In this document: positions 11,719-23,982 of the stretch, in pieces | Layout: each line of letters begins with the position of its first letter | Position numbering within the stretch: the stretch's first letter is position 1 | NCBI GenBank assembly: GCA_003008705.1 | Contig: PDUO01000022.1 | Coordinates: 892,549 to 956,548 of the forward strand | Length of the DNA: 64,000 nucleotides | From: Pezicula radicicola | Lineage: Eukaryota; Ascomycota; Leotiomycetes; Helotiales; Dermateaceae | Direction of reading: 5' to 3' | Program-made: the position numbers and the translations under genes | The notes under the pieces: generated by a model | Database searches by the model: none | What the model was told of the DNA's origin: nothing | The model's input: the letters and a program-made list of their open reading frames with translations, nothing else

Positions 11719-12472
11719 TCTTGCTGTGTGGTGTCCTATTTGTCAATAATACCATATGTTTTTGGCTTCAAAGACAATTGCAACCAGGTATTAAAGGGGA
11801 GGATTATATTTACAAGATATACTAGACGAAGTTTGGAGTTAGAGAGCCAGATGCTTAGAATCGTTCGGCGTGATTTATTACCCCGAAATTCTATAGGCTT
11901 ACTAACGGAAAAATATTTATAAGCAGTAATAAAATTAAAATATAAAAGATATCTTAAAAAGTACAATATGTAAGATATTTACTAATATTTATATAATCTA
12001 AAATAATTATAGTATTAAGCTACTATCATCCCCCCTCCCCCCCTAAATAGAGGTTATTCAATAGGCGGGTGGGCCGAGCTATCTAGGGTGTCTAATAAAT
12101 AGGAATAGGTGCACTTATGTACCCCCTACAAATTACAACAGAACGAGGTAGAGTCTAGCAGACGGGGACTTCTTAGGGGCTTCTAACCACTCAGAGTATA
12201 CCCTCTATAGCTCCGACCCACGGAGCCCACCAAATAGCCTCTATTTAAGGGGGGGGGATAGTAAGTAACTAAAGGAGTATATTTATAGAATTTAATAAGT
12301 AATAAAAGTTAGAGATTATTATAATTAGAGTCTTAGATAAGTATTAAGAAGTATGTAAGATAGATTAATAGAATTTCAGGTAAAAAGTTATAGAAAAGTT
12401 GAGATAAAAACACTAATGCTAGGTATTACCTTTTAATTAAGTACTAGCTTCTTTCGTAGGCAATCTAAGGTT
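11719..12472. repeat. RIP-like AT-rich DNA around a MITE-like insertion
   Basis: Between the dehydrogenase start and the 3' end of the next minus-strand frame there is no supported gene. The stretches at 11790-12015 and 12270-12460 are dominated by TA, AT and AG/CT steps with very few CA or TG, the pattern left by RIP. A short inverted-repeat element sits in the middle. Confidence 0.6.
12021..12263. mobile_element. MITE-like non-autonomous DNA element, 243 bp, imperfect terminal inverted repeats of about 50 bp
   Basis: The left end reads TACTATC, a C-rich tract, then AAATAGAGG, a G-rich stretch and GAGCTAT. The right end, read on the opposite strand, gives TACTATC, a C tract, AAATAGAGGC, a G-rich stretch and GAGCTATAG. 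The two ends therefore match over about 50 bp with a few differences. The interior has no open frame. A TA target duplication is possible, as in Tc1/mariner-type elements, but cannot be separated from the repeat ends here. Confidence 0.7.
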
Positions 12473-13345
12473 CTAATCCGATCCCCTTAAGGTCGATACT
12501 TCACAGACAATATAAAGCTGGAACCCATCTAACCCAGTAAGGTCGACATCATCTCTAAATTTCACATTCCAAGATCGGAAGGGGCTTAGAAGCATTAGGG
12601 AAGAAGTATCAGTATGTTTACCGTCAATAAGAATGTTCGTGTCAGAGAACTCGCCATTCTGGTTCGCGGCCGAGGATAAATATCCAAAAGTGGTTTTCGT
12701 CTCTGGAGTCGAGAAGGATTCTACTCTTGCCGCACCACTCAGATCCGGAGAATGCGTCACAAATGCCAGGTCCAGCATAGGGCCAGTGAAGGTGACTGTA
12801 ATATTCACTTCTTGGCCTATCTTCTGGAGGCCTGTTGGGTAGATTCTGAGTCCAGCGAGTCGAATACGGCCCACGTGTTGGAAGACAGAGTGCATAGGAT
12901 CTAAAGAGAAAGACACCCTTCTTTCAGTTCTCAAAGACTCGATTCCATTGGCTGGAATAAGGAGCGGAGAGTTATTCTGGCCGGTGCCAAATTGCCAGAA
13001 GCGAGTCTGACTTCTGATGTGCGTGGCAGCCTGAACAACCCCGGCCTGCAATGATGCAGCATCGCTCGCAAAACTGGTGACGTCTTTCATAGGGTCGAGT
13101 CTGATAAGTGGCGAAGATTGGAGCGCGTACCAGCTATAGGCTTGCGAGTATTGCTTGAAATCGAGCAAAATCCATGAGCGAAGACTGAGGAGACGGTCGA
13201 CCAAGTTCAGCCTGAACAGCCGGACGACTTTGGGGTCGTCGGAGAAATGGCTGATGGCAGCGCTCAATCGCGAAGTCTGCCTCGCAGACAGGGTCTGCTG
13301 TGTTTTCACTGTTATGTATGCGTCTCCAGAAGTTATGACAGCCAA
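12473..13345 (-). CDS. Fragment (about 290 aa) of a larger uncharacterised fungal protein
   Basis: A 290-residue open frame begins without an ATG (first codon TTG), so it is an internal or C-terminal exon. A possible upstream exon with an ATG lies at about 13505-13402 (34 codons, then GTAAGC), but I could not find a convincing acceptor. The first half is alpha-helical (RLSAAISHF...FKQYSQAYSWYAL). The second half alternates hydrophobic strands (VGRIRLAGLRIYP, VNITVTFTGP) and ends with SPFRSWNVKF and DLTGLDGFQLYI, which suggests a beta-sandwich. The layout reminds me of the C-terminal region of large fungal proteins of unknown function; this is memory only. The frame stops exactly where AT-rich repeat DNA begins, so the gene may be truncated. 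Confidence 0.45.
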   Translation of the reverse strand: MAVITSGDAYITVKTQQTLSARQTSRLSAAISHFSDDPKVVRLFRLNLVDRLLSLRSWILLDFKQYSQAYSWYALQSSPLIRLDPMKDVTSFASDAASLQAGVVQAATHIRSQTRFWQFGTGQNNSPLLIPANGIESLRTERRVSFSLDPMHSVFQHVGRIRLAGLRIYPTGLQKIGQEVNITVTFTGPMLDLAFVTHSPDLSGAARVESFSTPETKTTFGYLSSAANQNGEFSDTNILIDGKHTDTSSLMLLSPFRSWNVKFRDDVDLTGLDGFQLYIVCEVSTLRGSD

Positions 13346-13531
13346 ACGGAAGTTAGCATGGGCTAGGCTAGGTAGGGTTCATATCTATGTTCATTACTAG
13401 CTTACCGGGTCATATAGATCTGCCATCTCAGCGTCAAATTCATCCCAATTGGCCGTCATATCAATCAGATTATCGCCTTTCATGACTGCACAATCATAAA
13501 TGTCCATTGCCTCGGGCACTCCTTGAAATAA

Positions 13532-14230
13532 TTAGTCCAGACGTACCACATCCTTTTCCATATCTCTCCTATATCCTGCTCTCTTACTCTCTCTGTGTTC
13601 ATCCTCAAAGTCTCTCCGTAGTTCGACTGTCATTGGGTCGACGTGCTGATTACGCACAAAATTTTCCACCTCCGTACTTGTCCGCTTTCTGCATTCTTTC
13701 TGGCTGAGGTCCATTTTTTTTTTGGCATTCGTATAGGCTGCCAGCCATGCTGCTGTTAATCCCATTCCATACTCGCTGCCTTCCAGGATAACTGTGTTTC
13801 CATAGGCCATTCCTAAAATGCAGAACATTTCATCTGTTGCATTCCCCCCAATATTCCCCCTCCCTTGCTCCAAGTACTTTTCTCCAGCTCGGTGTAAGCG
13901 ATCCCGGGTCTTATTCCAGAATTTGTTTATGATGTCACGGGCCCCAACCTCTCCATCAACATATACCCATAGATCTCTTGTTATATCGGCAATCTTGTCA
14001 ACTGATGCCTCGTCCTTTGACCACATGGTGTAAACGAAAACTCTTGTTACTTCATTGATTAATAATCTCGCTCGTTCGTAACTTCCGAGTATTCGTGTTG
14101 TTGTAGGTCCTCTCTTTCGCTTATTGTTCTTCGTATTCGGATCTACCCAGCTACGCGACTTTCCGTCATACAGAAACACTCTCTCCCCTTCTTCTTTGAA
14201 TACCGTACAAATTGCTTTATAAGATATCAT
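13532..14230 (-). CDS. Hypothetical protein, 232 aa
   Basis: An ATG-started frame of 232 residues with balanced amino-acid use and no recognised domain. It is rich in Arg, Lys, Asp and Glu, with a central helix-forming stretch (WVYVDGEVGARDIINKFW) and a charged C-terminus. A GTACGT donor-like site lies just before the stop (near 13545), so the last exon may be missing from this model. The start codon lies about 30 bp from an 18-bp tandem array that would be immediately upstream. I cannot exclude that this is a captured or decaying gene; the neighbouring 12.5-13.5 kb frame is on the same strand and also lacks a complete model. Confidence 0.4.
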   Translation of the reverse strand: MISYKAICTVFKEEGERVFLYDGKSRSWVDPNTKNNKRKRGPTTTRILGSYERARLLINEVTRVFVYTMWSKDEASVDKIADITRDLWVYVDGEVGARDIINKFWNKTRDRLHRAGEKYLEQGRGNIGGNATDEMFCILGMAYGNTVILEGSEYGMGLTAAWLAAYTNAKKKMDLSQKECRKRTSTEVENFVRNQHVDPMTVELRRDFEDEHRESKRAGYRRDMEKDVVRLD

Positions 14231-14260
14231 TTTGGTTGGAGCAATATATAACGGAAGTTA

Positions 14261-14464
14261 CCCAAATCAAGTGAGTTACCCAAATCAAGCTGATTACCCA
14301 AATTAAGTGAGTTACTCAAATCAAGTTGATTACTCAAATCAAGCTGATTACCCAAATCAAGTTGATTACCCAAATCAAGTTGATTACCCAAATCAAGTTG
14401 ATTACCCAAATCAAGCCGATTACCCAAATCAAGTGAGTTGCCCAAATCAAGTGAGTTACCCAAA
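14261..14464. repeat. Tandem array of an 18-bp unit (11 full copies plus a partial)
   Basis: The consensus unit is CCCAAATCAAGTTGATTA. Eleven full copies and a partial twelfth run head to tail with small substitutions (GTGAG, GCTGA, GCCGA, CTCAA variants). Because 18 is divisible by 3 it stays open on both strands, reading as LDLGNQ or NQVDYP hexapeptides. I treat these frames as by-products. The same motif recurs singly or in pairs elsewhere in the window (about 26.0, 28.06, 28.5, 32.07 and 55.15 kb). Confidence 0.85.
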
Positions 14465-14678
14465 AGCTGAAATAGTGTTCTCGTTCTTAGATCGAAAGAG
14501 GTTGTGTGTCAATATTGATTGAACATGACTACTTCTACTCAAAGTGGTATAAAACAACCTAACTCTCCCATCTTAATAGAAGACTAAACCACCGTAGAAA
14601 ACAAAAACTCCATTTTCAACGCTCTTTTCTATCCAACCCTCGGGTATCCACCGCAAATCAAGTGCATCACTCATTTAT

Positions 14679-15796
14679 CTAGCAGGTGTACTTGTACTTG
14701 GCGGTACGGTCGGAGTTCCAAGCTCCCCAATGTGTTTCATCCGCTGAATTCCCGTCGGCCCCCACAGAAATTGGTTTCTTTTTAAAAAGTTAGCAATTAC
14801 TTCTTCTGTAGTGAATTTGGAGTTGTTGCTCCCGAGACATGTCTCGAGAGAAAACGTCTTTGAAAGGGGATGTCTCAAGAGGAACACCTCTTAAAATACT
14901 CCGGAATAGAAATGAAAGTGCTTCCCCCATACGTACCCATGGCTCATCGAAAGCCTCGAAGAAGAAGACATTAACGCCCCATTCGAGGATACCACAGATA
15001 GCTCTGTCCCAGTAAGTCTGAGCAGCCTCGACGCCAGGAACGGCATTTTGGTAGGTTGATCCAGCGGTTGGCCATCCAGTCTCACCAACCCACAATTCGG
15101 GCGTGTTGTCTTCAGATCCAGCAACCGATTGAATGTGTCCGAAAGCTTGCATGATGTCGTCGAAGAAACTGGCGGTGGCGTTGTCGATGGTTTGGCCTTG
15201 CCAGTATGAGAAGGCGTTGCAAAGGAGGATGTCGACACCGCCGGTGATTAGCGCATCAGCTGTACCATCCATGTACTTGTTCCAACTATCCGCCGTTCCA
15301 ACCTTGAAGCTAGATCCAACAGCGCTCTTGGTGTCTTGGATCTTCTCTAGCAGTTCTGGACCAGTGAAGTTTCCTCGGTAAAGGGACTCGGAGCCGACAG
15401 TGATGGCGTAGACTTGATCCGGGTATTGAGGAGCGAATTCCACAACGGCAGCCTTGTCTGCAGCGTAACTCTCCTCGGTGTCGGGCCTAGAGACGAGTTA
15501 GTCAAGACTCCAAACAAAAAGAAAGAGACATACCAAATACCCAAAATCACCTGGAAGCCCGCACTCTTAGCAGCAGGCAAAATCTCCTGCGCCGTGTTAC
15601 AATCAGAGGCAGCATAGACACGAACAACCTTGGAACCAGCACCGCTGATAGTCGAGAAATCGGACTCGTAGTCAGCCTGGAATTTGCATGTTCCATCAGC
15701 GTTCTTGTCTCCGAGAGCAAAGCCCAAGGTTCCGCCCGCGGAGACAAGAGCTGGAGCGACAGCCAGCGCGGCTGGGACGATGGTTGAGAAACGCAT
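14679..15796 (-). CDS. Secreted GH17 glucan endo-1,3-beta-glucosidase / glucanosyltransferase (303 aa)
   Basis: Three exons: 15796-15534, 15486-14937 and 14777-14679. Both joins keep the frame (WPDTEESYAADK; DEPW-KPISVGADG) and the protein ends ADETHWGAWNSDRTAKYKYTC, a typical GH17 end. Residues 1-20 form a signal peptide. The proposed acid/base Glu is E121 in VGSESLY and the nucleophile E223 in VGETGWPT. Length (303 aa) matches the short Bgl2-type fungal enzymes that act on cell-wall beta-1,3-glucan. The final exon of 33 codons is separated by a 159-nt intron. The enzyme should work in the wall or periplasm during remodelling; whether it hydrolyses or transfers cannot be read from sequence. 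Confidence 0.92.
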
Positions 15797-16492
15797 GATT
15801 AATTATTGACCCGTTTTGAGGGCTGAAATTGAATTGTTTTGTTTTCTTTGCGCTTCGCGTCTCGATTTCGAGGGGGTATCTTCGCAGAATAATTAAAAGG
15901 AGAAAAAAGTAGTACTATGATGTGATGTCGTACTAATGAGTGAGTACGAGATCAAAGGGTGAAATTCAAAAGAATGACTGTGGTTGAAGAACCGATTGGG
16001 GATGTGGTTGATGGAGAAAGAAGGTTAACAATAAAGCTCGTGGAGATGAGCGGTTCTAAACAAGGGGGTCTTGGCGCGCCTTTCCACTTCCAGAGATCGG
16101 CACAGGGCGTAAATTACCTTAAATTCAATTTACGTTTCACATTTCATGACAGCTGGACATGAGATGAACTGTTTGAATAAACACTGTACAGTACAGTACA
16201 CAACTCTGCTGTAAAAAAGCCGCCCACGTGAATGGATGAGCCTAAATCAGAAATACCAAATGCAGCAACAGCGTGAGCTTAATCATTGTATAAGTACATC
16301 CCGATTCATAAGTTAAACCCCAATGCTCGAAATACCCATGCAATGCAATGCTCCAGGTCCGCAACCATGATTATATATATACAATACTCCATGCATGCAA
16401 ACAAGCAAATTTGAAAACGGATAGGGGAAGCTGTAAAGAAAAGCCGACAAAGTAGCAATAAGTATTAGACTTCTGCGCACACCATAGTTCCT
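15797..16492. other. Promoter region of the GH17 gene and 3' flank of the PQ-loop gene
   Basis: No gene supported. The 5' flank of the GH17 gene contains pyrimidine-rich leader sequence on the minus strand just upstream of its ATG. A CCACGTGA-type E-box-like palindrome core (CACGTG) occurs near 16225. Confidence 0.4.
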
Positions 16493-17772
16493 CTATTCAA
16501 TTGCTTGAGTTGTCAGTTTCTTGGGCTTGTACACCTGGAACTGCACAAAGATAACGCAGTCCTGGACAATGGTCCCGATGGAACCAATCAGCCATGGGAG
16601 GTTGGTGAGCAAGTAGTCCGGATCTTGAGAGTGGAAGAGGATGCCTGCGCCGTAGGTGGTGTTGCCCATCATCGAGAGCATGAAGAAAAGGATAGAAAGT
16701 CCTTCGACCGATTTGGTCTGGTAGTTCTGATATATTTGTGGCAGTCGCGCTCTTGAACACGAAAGTCAGTTTCGTTCCTATTGTTTGCGTTTAAGAGATC
16801 AACTTACCCAAGATAACAGAGGGCACTTATATAACCCAAGATTGAGGCCCCAAAGGCTACCTGGTTGGCCTCGGGAACTGTCCCGTGCTCAGGCTGGGGC
16901 GTCCAGACTTCAGCCTGCCATGCAATAGTCCACCCTGCCGTACCCAGAGCAATAACGCCGAGAATCCACACAGTGTTGGTTACCCATTCAGACTTACCAC
17001 CAACCTCCTCTTCTTCGGTTATCTTGGACAACGAGTCGCGCCTTGGACCACTAAGAGCAGAAGAGCGGCGCCTGCGGGAACCAGGAAGTCCGACATTCTC
17101 GCTACTCCTCCGTCTGCTGAGTAAAGGTTCCTCCTCAGAGATAGCTGATGAAACGGATTGATGGAGCTCAGCGCGGTTCGCGTTGAGGTTGTTGTAATAG
17201 AGACATTGGCTAATCAAAAGCAAGTCTGCAAAGCAGAAGTACACGGCAATGGCAATGACTGTAGGCACAAGTCCTGCCCAGATGGCACCTGACAATGTGG
17301 GTCAGTAAAAACACGTGATGATGATTCCGGCGAAGAAGGTCATATGGAACGACCAGAGTTCGAAATAGGACGAAGGTACTCTGGAATAACCAGGTATCAA
17401 GCCAATTACTGACGTCCACGCTTCTACGTCCCAAGCCTGCAAAGAAGGAGATTAGAAGAGATGTATTTCTGAATACACACCTGCAAGATTTGTGATATCG
17501 CCTATCATCCATACAAAGAGGAAGGGCAGCGAGAGGGCCTCAGCGCTGGACTGCTGAAAGTTGAGCCAGAGTTGAGGAAGCTTCAGAACGTCAGATTCAA
17601 TCATATAAAGCCATATATACACACAGATCTATGCGGGGGTCCAACTCACCATCAGACATATCCATGTCGCAAGACTGATGCTGCCAAAGATTCCAGATAA
17701 GGCCTCTTTCGGAATCAAATCGGTCTGAGATAAGGCAACGCCAGCGCGGGCCAACATCAGAATTGAAGCCAT
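16493..17772 (-). CDS. PQ-loop repeat membrane transporter, vacuolar cationic amino-acid exporter-like (320 aa)
   Basis: Four exons: 17772-17650, 17580-17481, 17288-16808 and 16751-16493; the sum is 963 nt and every junction is in frame. Two PQ-loop motifs are present: WICLMLPQLWLNFQQSSAEA (first P-Q at about residues 43-44) and ARLPQIYQNYQTKS (about residues 239-240). About seven hydrophobic helices surround a hydrophilic central loop rich in Ser/Arg, containing an acidic EEEPLLSRRRSS stretch that looks like a vacuole-sorting dileucine signal. This matches the Ypq1/Rtc2/stm1 group, which exports cationic amino acids from the vacuole. The third intron (193 nt) is long and contains a fragment that could be read as a microexon, but skipping it gives the normal GDITNLAG-AIWAGLVPT sequence. 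Confidence 0.88.
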
Positions 17773-18233
17773 GTTGAATAGGTGTACGGATGATATCGTA
17801 GGAGAGGAGATGTTGGTCTCAACACGCAGAAGACCTCATATATCGTACAGAGCGTGGCGTGGTGTGCAATGGGGATGGGTCTCGTGCTTCGAGTCTCAAA
17901 AAATAAAGAAGTAAAGAGAATTGTGTGGGCGCTGATAGGCTGGACCAACAATGCGAAAGATAAGAAGAGATTAGGCGAGGCTAAGTTTGTACGTCACTTC
18001 CGTTATGCATCGCCATCGCGCGAACCGCCAAAGCTACACCCCTTACTCGTGCCGCCTCATTGTACGGCGGCTAGGGGGCGGCTATCGTGGCTATCTCGCA
18101 TACAGTGCATCGCCCAGACGCGCCGCCCTTACAGGTTGACAACTGACGAATCAACAACGTCAACGTCATTCTATTCCATCCTAGGCACCTGACCTACTTC
18201 AACCCCCCCCAAATAGTATACTGTCCTGTAATA
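17773..18233. promoter_or_regulatory. Divergent promoter between the PQ-loop gene and the NAD(P)-binding gene
   Basis: The 461-bp gap lies between two start codons facing away from each other, so it must hold both promoters. GC-rich patches with several CGCC/GGCGG repeats occur at 18005-18130, and a C run lies just before the plus-strand start. I do not see a clear TATA box. Confidence 0.5.
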
Positions 18234-18973
18234 ATGCCCTTCAAACACATTCTTTTACTTGGTGGGACTGGAGTCAGTGGACTGGTATTCACTGAAGCCG
18301 CGCTGGAAGCTGGCCATAAATTAACCCTCTACGTGCGCACCCCAAGCAAACTCCCCGAACACCTGGCAACACACAAGAATCTCGATGTTATCAAGGGCGA
18401 TCTCGCAGATATCGAAGCCCTGACCAAGGCTGCCAATTGTGGTGCGGATACGTTCGTTTCTCTGGCTGGTCCAGATTTGGGGAAGAGAGCTGGACATGTG
18501 AGCATTGGTCCCTTGTGAAGAAGAGAATGTATACTGATTGGTGGTCGCAGCCGATCACTGAAGCATTGAGAGTCCTGTATCCCCTCCTCCTCGCGAACGG
18601 CACAACAATTCGAGTCTTGGTCCTCTCTACAGCTTCATACTCGGTGCCAGAGGATCTGCGGAGCATCAAGTGGTTTGGTGCCATTCAATTCTATATTCGA
18701 CCTTTTGGTGGCGATACATATACGGAGATCCGAGGCATTGCACAGGAAACCGTTGCACTAGGGGAGAAGCTCGAGTGGACGGTATTTCGAGTACCCTTGC
18801 TCAAAGGGAACAAATTGCACGAGGCCGAGGGAGAGGTAAATGCTTGTTATATTGGGGATAAGCAGGGAAGGGATGGATTGAATCTACATCGCTCGAGGTT
18901 GGCGAGGTGGATTTTAATGGAGATGGAAGACAGGAAGTGGGTGCATAAGTGTCCGGCGTTGAGTGATGCCTAA
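18234..18973 (+). CDS. NAD(P)-binding atypical short-chain reductase (NmrA/flavin-reductase-like), 228 aa
   Basis: Two exons, 18234-18497 and 18551-18973, with a 53-nt intron (GTGAGC...CGCAG); the join gives GKRAGH-PITEALRVL in frame. The start has a beta strand and the nucleotide loop LLLGGTGVSG (residues 7-16), an Arg that would bind an NADP phosphate in LYVRTPSKLP, and the DVIKGDLADIEAL second-site motif seen in NmrA-like and biliverdin-reductase-B-like proteins. The middle contains LSTASYSVPED, where family members have the active-site Ser region. It is likely a cytosolic NADPH-dependent reductase or redox sensor. Neighbours give no functional hint. Confidence 0.85.
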
Positions 18974-21055
<2,082 letters not shown>

Positions 21056-22050
21056 GTTAGTAGAAATTTGAAGTGAAGTTTCCTAAGGATTAACACATCC
21101 ACCGTAAGCGTCCTGGGGAAGCATGCTTCCCCTGGAGAAAATCACTGTGACCAGAAAGAACCCCAAGGACAGCTTCATTGTACAAGGATACTGTGAGACT
21201 CAAGCAACTTATCTGCTCAAGTCCTGTTCACACTAAAATCAGTCTGGTGTAGTTGGGAGTATATCCTAGAAGCTTTGTAATCTGATGTTTGTTAGACACA
21301 GCCAAATATAATATACTGTTAGCAACTTTGACTTACATGTTCCTTAGTTAGCTTCACCTTCTAGAAGTAAAGCTTAAGGGTGACCTCGCTTAGCTACTTC
21401 ACATCCATCCACTCCCACTACATATGTATCCGAACTTCGACTTTTCACGTAACACAAATCTTTTGATTAGTTTAATTGAAAGCATTAAACTTTTGTGCTA
21501 CTACCTATTCGTAATTTCTCTACGTATAAGTTAGTCCAACATTTATTATGTAAATTAAATCCTGATGTACCTATCTACTTTCATATACTTACTAAGTAAA
21601 TAGTATCTATAATCTAATAAATAGAACAGGAATTTAGGTAGAAATGCATATTTTAGGTATAGTAGTATTGTGTTTTCTTGACAAGTAAAACGTATATTAA
21701 TTAGACTCAAAGAAGACAAGTTTCTAGCGAGAGGGGTAATAGGGTTATCCCATTAGCTATAAAAAGGTGGTATAGATAAGCAAGATCTACATAGGCCCCA
21801 CACCTTCTATTTTATATCACCTTATCTGAGCACAGTACCCAACTGCTTTATAACCCCCAACTAACACGACAGCAAACTGTTACTCTGGACCCTTCCGAAA
21901 GCTCGCTTAATCCTCTAGCCCATACCCCACCTTATCCAGCATTGGTCCATAGCCTATTCATCCCTAGTATGTGCGTTTCATTCTAGAGATAGAATGAGAA
22001 GCCTAGTCATTCACTACAAGGACCATCGATGAGCAAAAAGCTTTAGTCTC
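21056..22050. other. Gene-free AT-rich stretch between convergent genes
   Basis: Nothing supported on either strand. From about 21420 onward the sequence is AT-rich with many TA steps. The short block at 21110-21330 looks less mutated, but I could not assign it to a known element. Confidence 0.5.
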
Positions 22051-22812
22051 CTACGCAGACTTCACAGCAGTGCTCGAGCGACGCAACCACCACTCCACAA
22101 AGACCAGACTCGGAATCCAACTACTAAAAGCAACAATCGTAGCAGCCACCATAACATCAACTCCAAGTTTAAGCAAAACTGGAAACTGCCAACGCAGCAT
22201 AGGCGCAGCATAAGTAAGGGCCCAACTTCTCGTCATCCACGCTTTATGGTTCGCAACATCTCCATTCCAGATATTCTTCATGCCCATTGAGACCGTAAAA
22301 GTCCAGAGTACAGCCAATACGAAGAACCCCCATTGTCCGACCTCATAACACAATGCGTGCATCGAGGATGTAGCACCGCCGATACTACCTGCTACGATGG
22401 CAACGGTATAGGTGCGACCAACCCATCGATGCACAGCAGGATTTCGTCTTCGGAAACCATTTAGGAATTGGAAGGGTCCAAGTCCTACAGCAACGATCCC
22501 ACCGAGTAAGTGCGAGATTCCTAACCATGAAGCTAATAGCCTCTCCTTGACAATGGGAGGCACTTGTGGTGAACCGAAGATGAAAAAGATACCGTAGCCT
22601 GCAGTGAGGAGGGCGGGTGCTGTCATGAACCACCAGCCTATACCTGGTCCGTCTGACTTGGTTTTGGCTCGTGGTGTTGTTGGTTCAGATTTGACGTCTT
22701 TTGTGGCTGACTTCGATTTGCTTGAGAGCTCACGAATGCTGGCGGCGTCGATACTGCCATGATGAGAAGTCGAGAAAGCTGCACCTCCAATTGAAATGGG
22801 ACTGGTGGACAT
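22051..22812 (-). CDS. DUF2306 multi-pass membrane protein (253 aa)
   Basis: Single exon. I start at MSTSPISIGG (22812) because the ten codons upstream begin with a non-ATG codon. After a Ser/Thr/Lys-rich cytoplasmic tail of about 65 residues there are roughly six hydrophobic helices. The pattern of His residues in helix ends (GISHLLGG, PAVHRWVGRTY, SSMHALCYEVG, VANHKAWMTRSWALTYAA) is the hallmark of the DUF2306 family, which is predicted to bind haem-like or metal cofactors in the membrane; the function is not established. Transcription is convergent with the kinase gene. Confidence 0.85.
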   Translation of the reverse strand: MSTSPISIGGAAFSTSHHGSIDAASIRELSSKSKSATKDVKSEPTTPRAKTKSDGPGIGWWFMTAPALLTAGYGIFFIFGSPQVPPIVKERLLASWLGISHLLGGIVAVGLGPFQFLNGFRRRNPAVHRWVGRTYTVAIVAGSIGGATSSMHALCYEVGQWGFFVLAVLWTFTVSMGMKNIWNGDVANHKAWMTRSWALTYAAPMLRWQFPVLLKLGVDVMVAATIVAFSSWIPSLVFVEWWLRRSSTAVKSA

Positions 22813-23982
22813 TTTGGCCTGTGGTAAGACGTCTTGGTGCAAAGTTTTAGATGTAGAGAACGAGATTTATTGATGTGTTGAATAGTATGAAAACTTTCGA
22901 AGCAAATCAAGCTAATGAAGGAAAGCATATTAAAGGGTTCTCGACAGTATTAATAGGGAGCACGTCCTTGGCCAGGAACGTTAAACACTATTGCTTCGGC
23001 ACCCGACGAAGCCCGACGTATTTCTGAATATATCTAAATTCATTCTTATGTACTCGATGAAATGCTCTAGATGGAGTATGCTGACATGAAAGTGAACTTC
23101 TATTGGTCAGTCAGATCGGCATTTCAAAAAATGTGCACGCATAAACTACAGGTATCACGGTAAGTATCTATTTGTTTGCACCCGATTTTCGAGCAGTAGT
23201 AAAGACCATGATCCAAATAGATAATCGTTGGTCACTTCGTCATCCAAAGGGCCGGAAATCCCCCAGGATGATGCCGCTAAAACGGAAATCCTCAAAGACC
23301 ATGTCGTAGATCCTGACCCACTTCTCGAGTTGGCGGAGTCAAAGTATTGTCGGTAGTCAAATATTGCCGCTACCACCCCATATTTAAGAATTACGGGACG
23401 TTGTTACGCCGTTTTAGAAGCCCACTGGTCTCAGTTAAATCTTGGCTGGTCCTCTTCAGAGAACTCCTCGCTTAGCAGCCCGAAAGACATGAAATCTCTC
23501 TATGATCGGATTTCGCAGAATACAGAGCACCGAAGTGTTTGTCGCAGTGGGGAGGTTGAGAGTCATCCATTAAGTCACGTTCTATGCTTTTAGACTTAAT
23601 CATAACACACTACTACCCAGAAATATTAATTGCCTTCAATCTTCACGGTGCGTCATAACATCAACACAATTAACTAACCGTTCAAGCAATCAAGTAAAAA
23701 ACATCATCTACCAATATACTTGCTTAGAAAGTTTTCTCGCAGATATAGCAATATTATTGTAATTATAGTGCATCAAGAGCTTACACAAATTCAAGACCAG
23801 CATGCAGACGTAAGAGTCTACGTTATACAGTACACTTCTGGAGGAGTCCTACCACATCTTTCATATACCCTTAATCAATCCCCATATGATGCTTATTTCT
23901 TGAGACCGCCTTTTCTATCTGCTTTCTCTGAAAATGTTGATGAAGCCAATTGGTAAGGCCCTGATCGATGATGCTAAGGCCA
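22813..23982. other. Intergenic / decayed accessory DNA
   Basis: No supported gene. It contains the DUF2306 promoter (22813-23000) and the frame-shifted tail of the HET/ankyrin pseudogene (in another frame down to about 23915). Short open frames at 23155-23376 (minus) and 23720-23956 (plus) carry no recognisable motif. Confidence 0.4.

Noticed and set aside
14227..14522. Open frames on both strands through the 18-bp array, reading as hexapeptide repeat proteins
   Set aside because: The unit length is a multiple of three, so frames stay open automatically; no start context or flanking coding sequence supports a protein.
17300..17470. Possible microexon (GLGRRSVDV...) in the third intron of the PQ-loop gene
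   Set aside because: Skipping it gives the expected helix sequence and an exact multiple of three; including it inserts a polar stretch in a membrane helix.
23720..23956. 79-codon plus-strand frame next to the HET/ankyrin pseudogene
   Set aside because: Overlaps the frame-shifted tail of the pseudogene on the other strand and has no recognisable motif.
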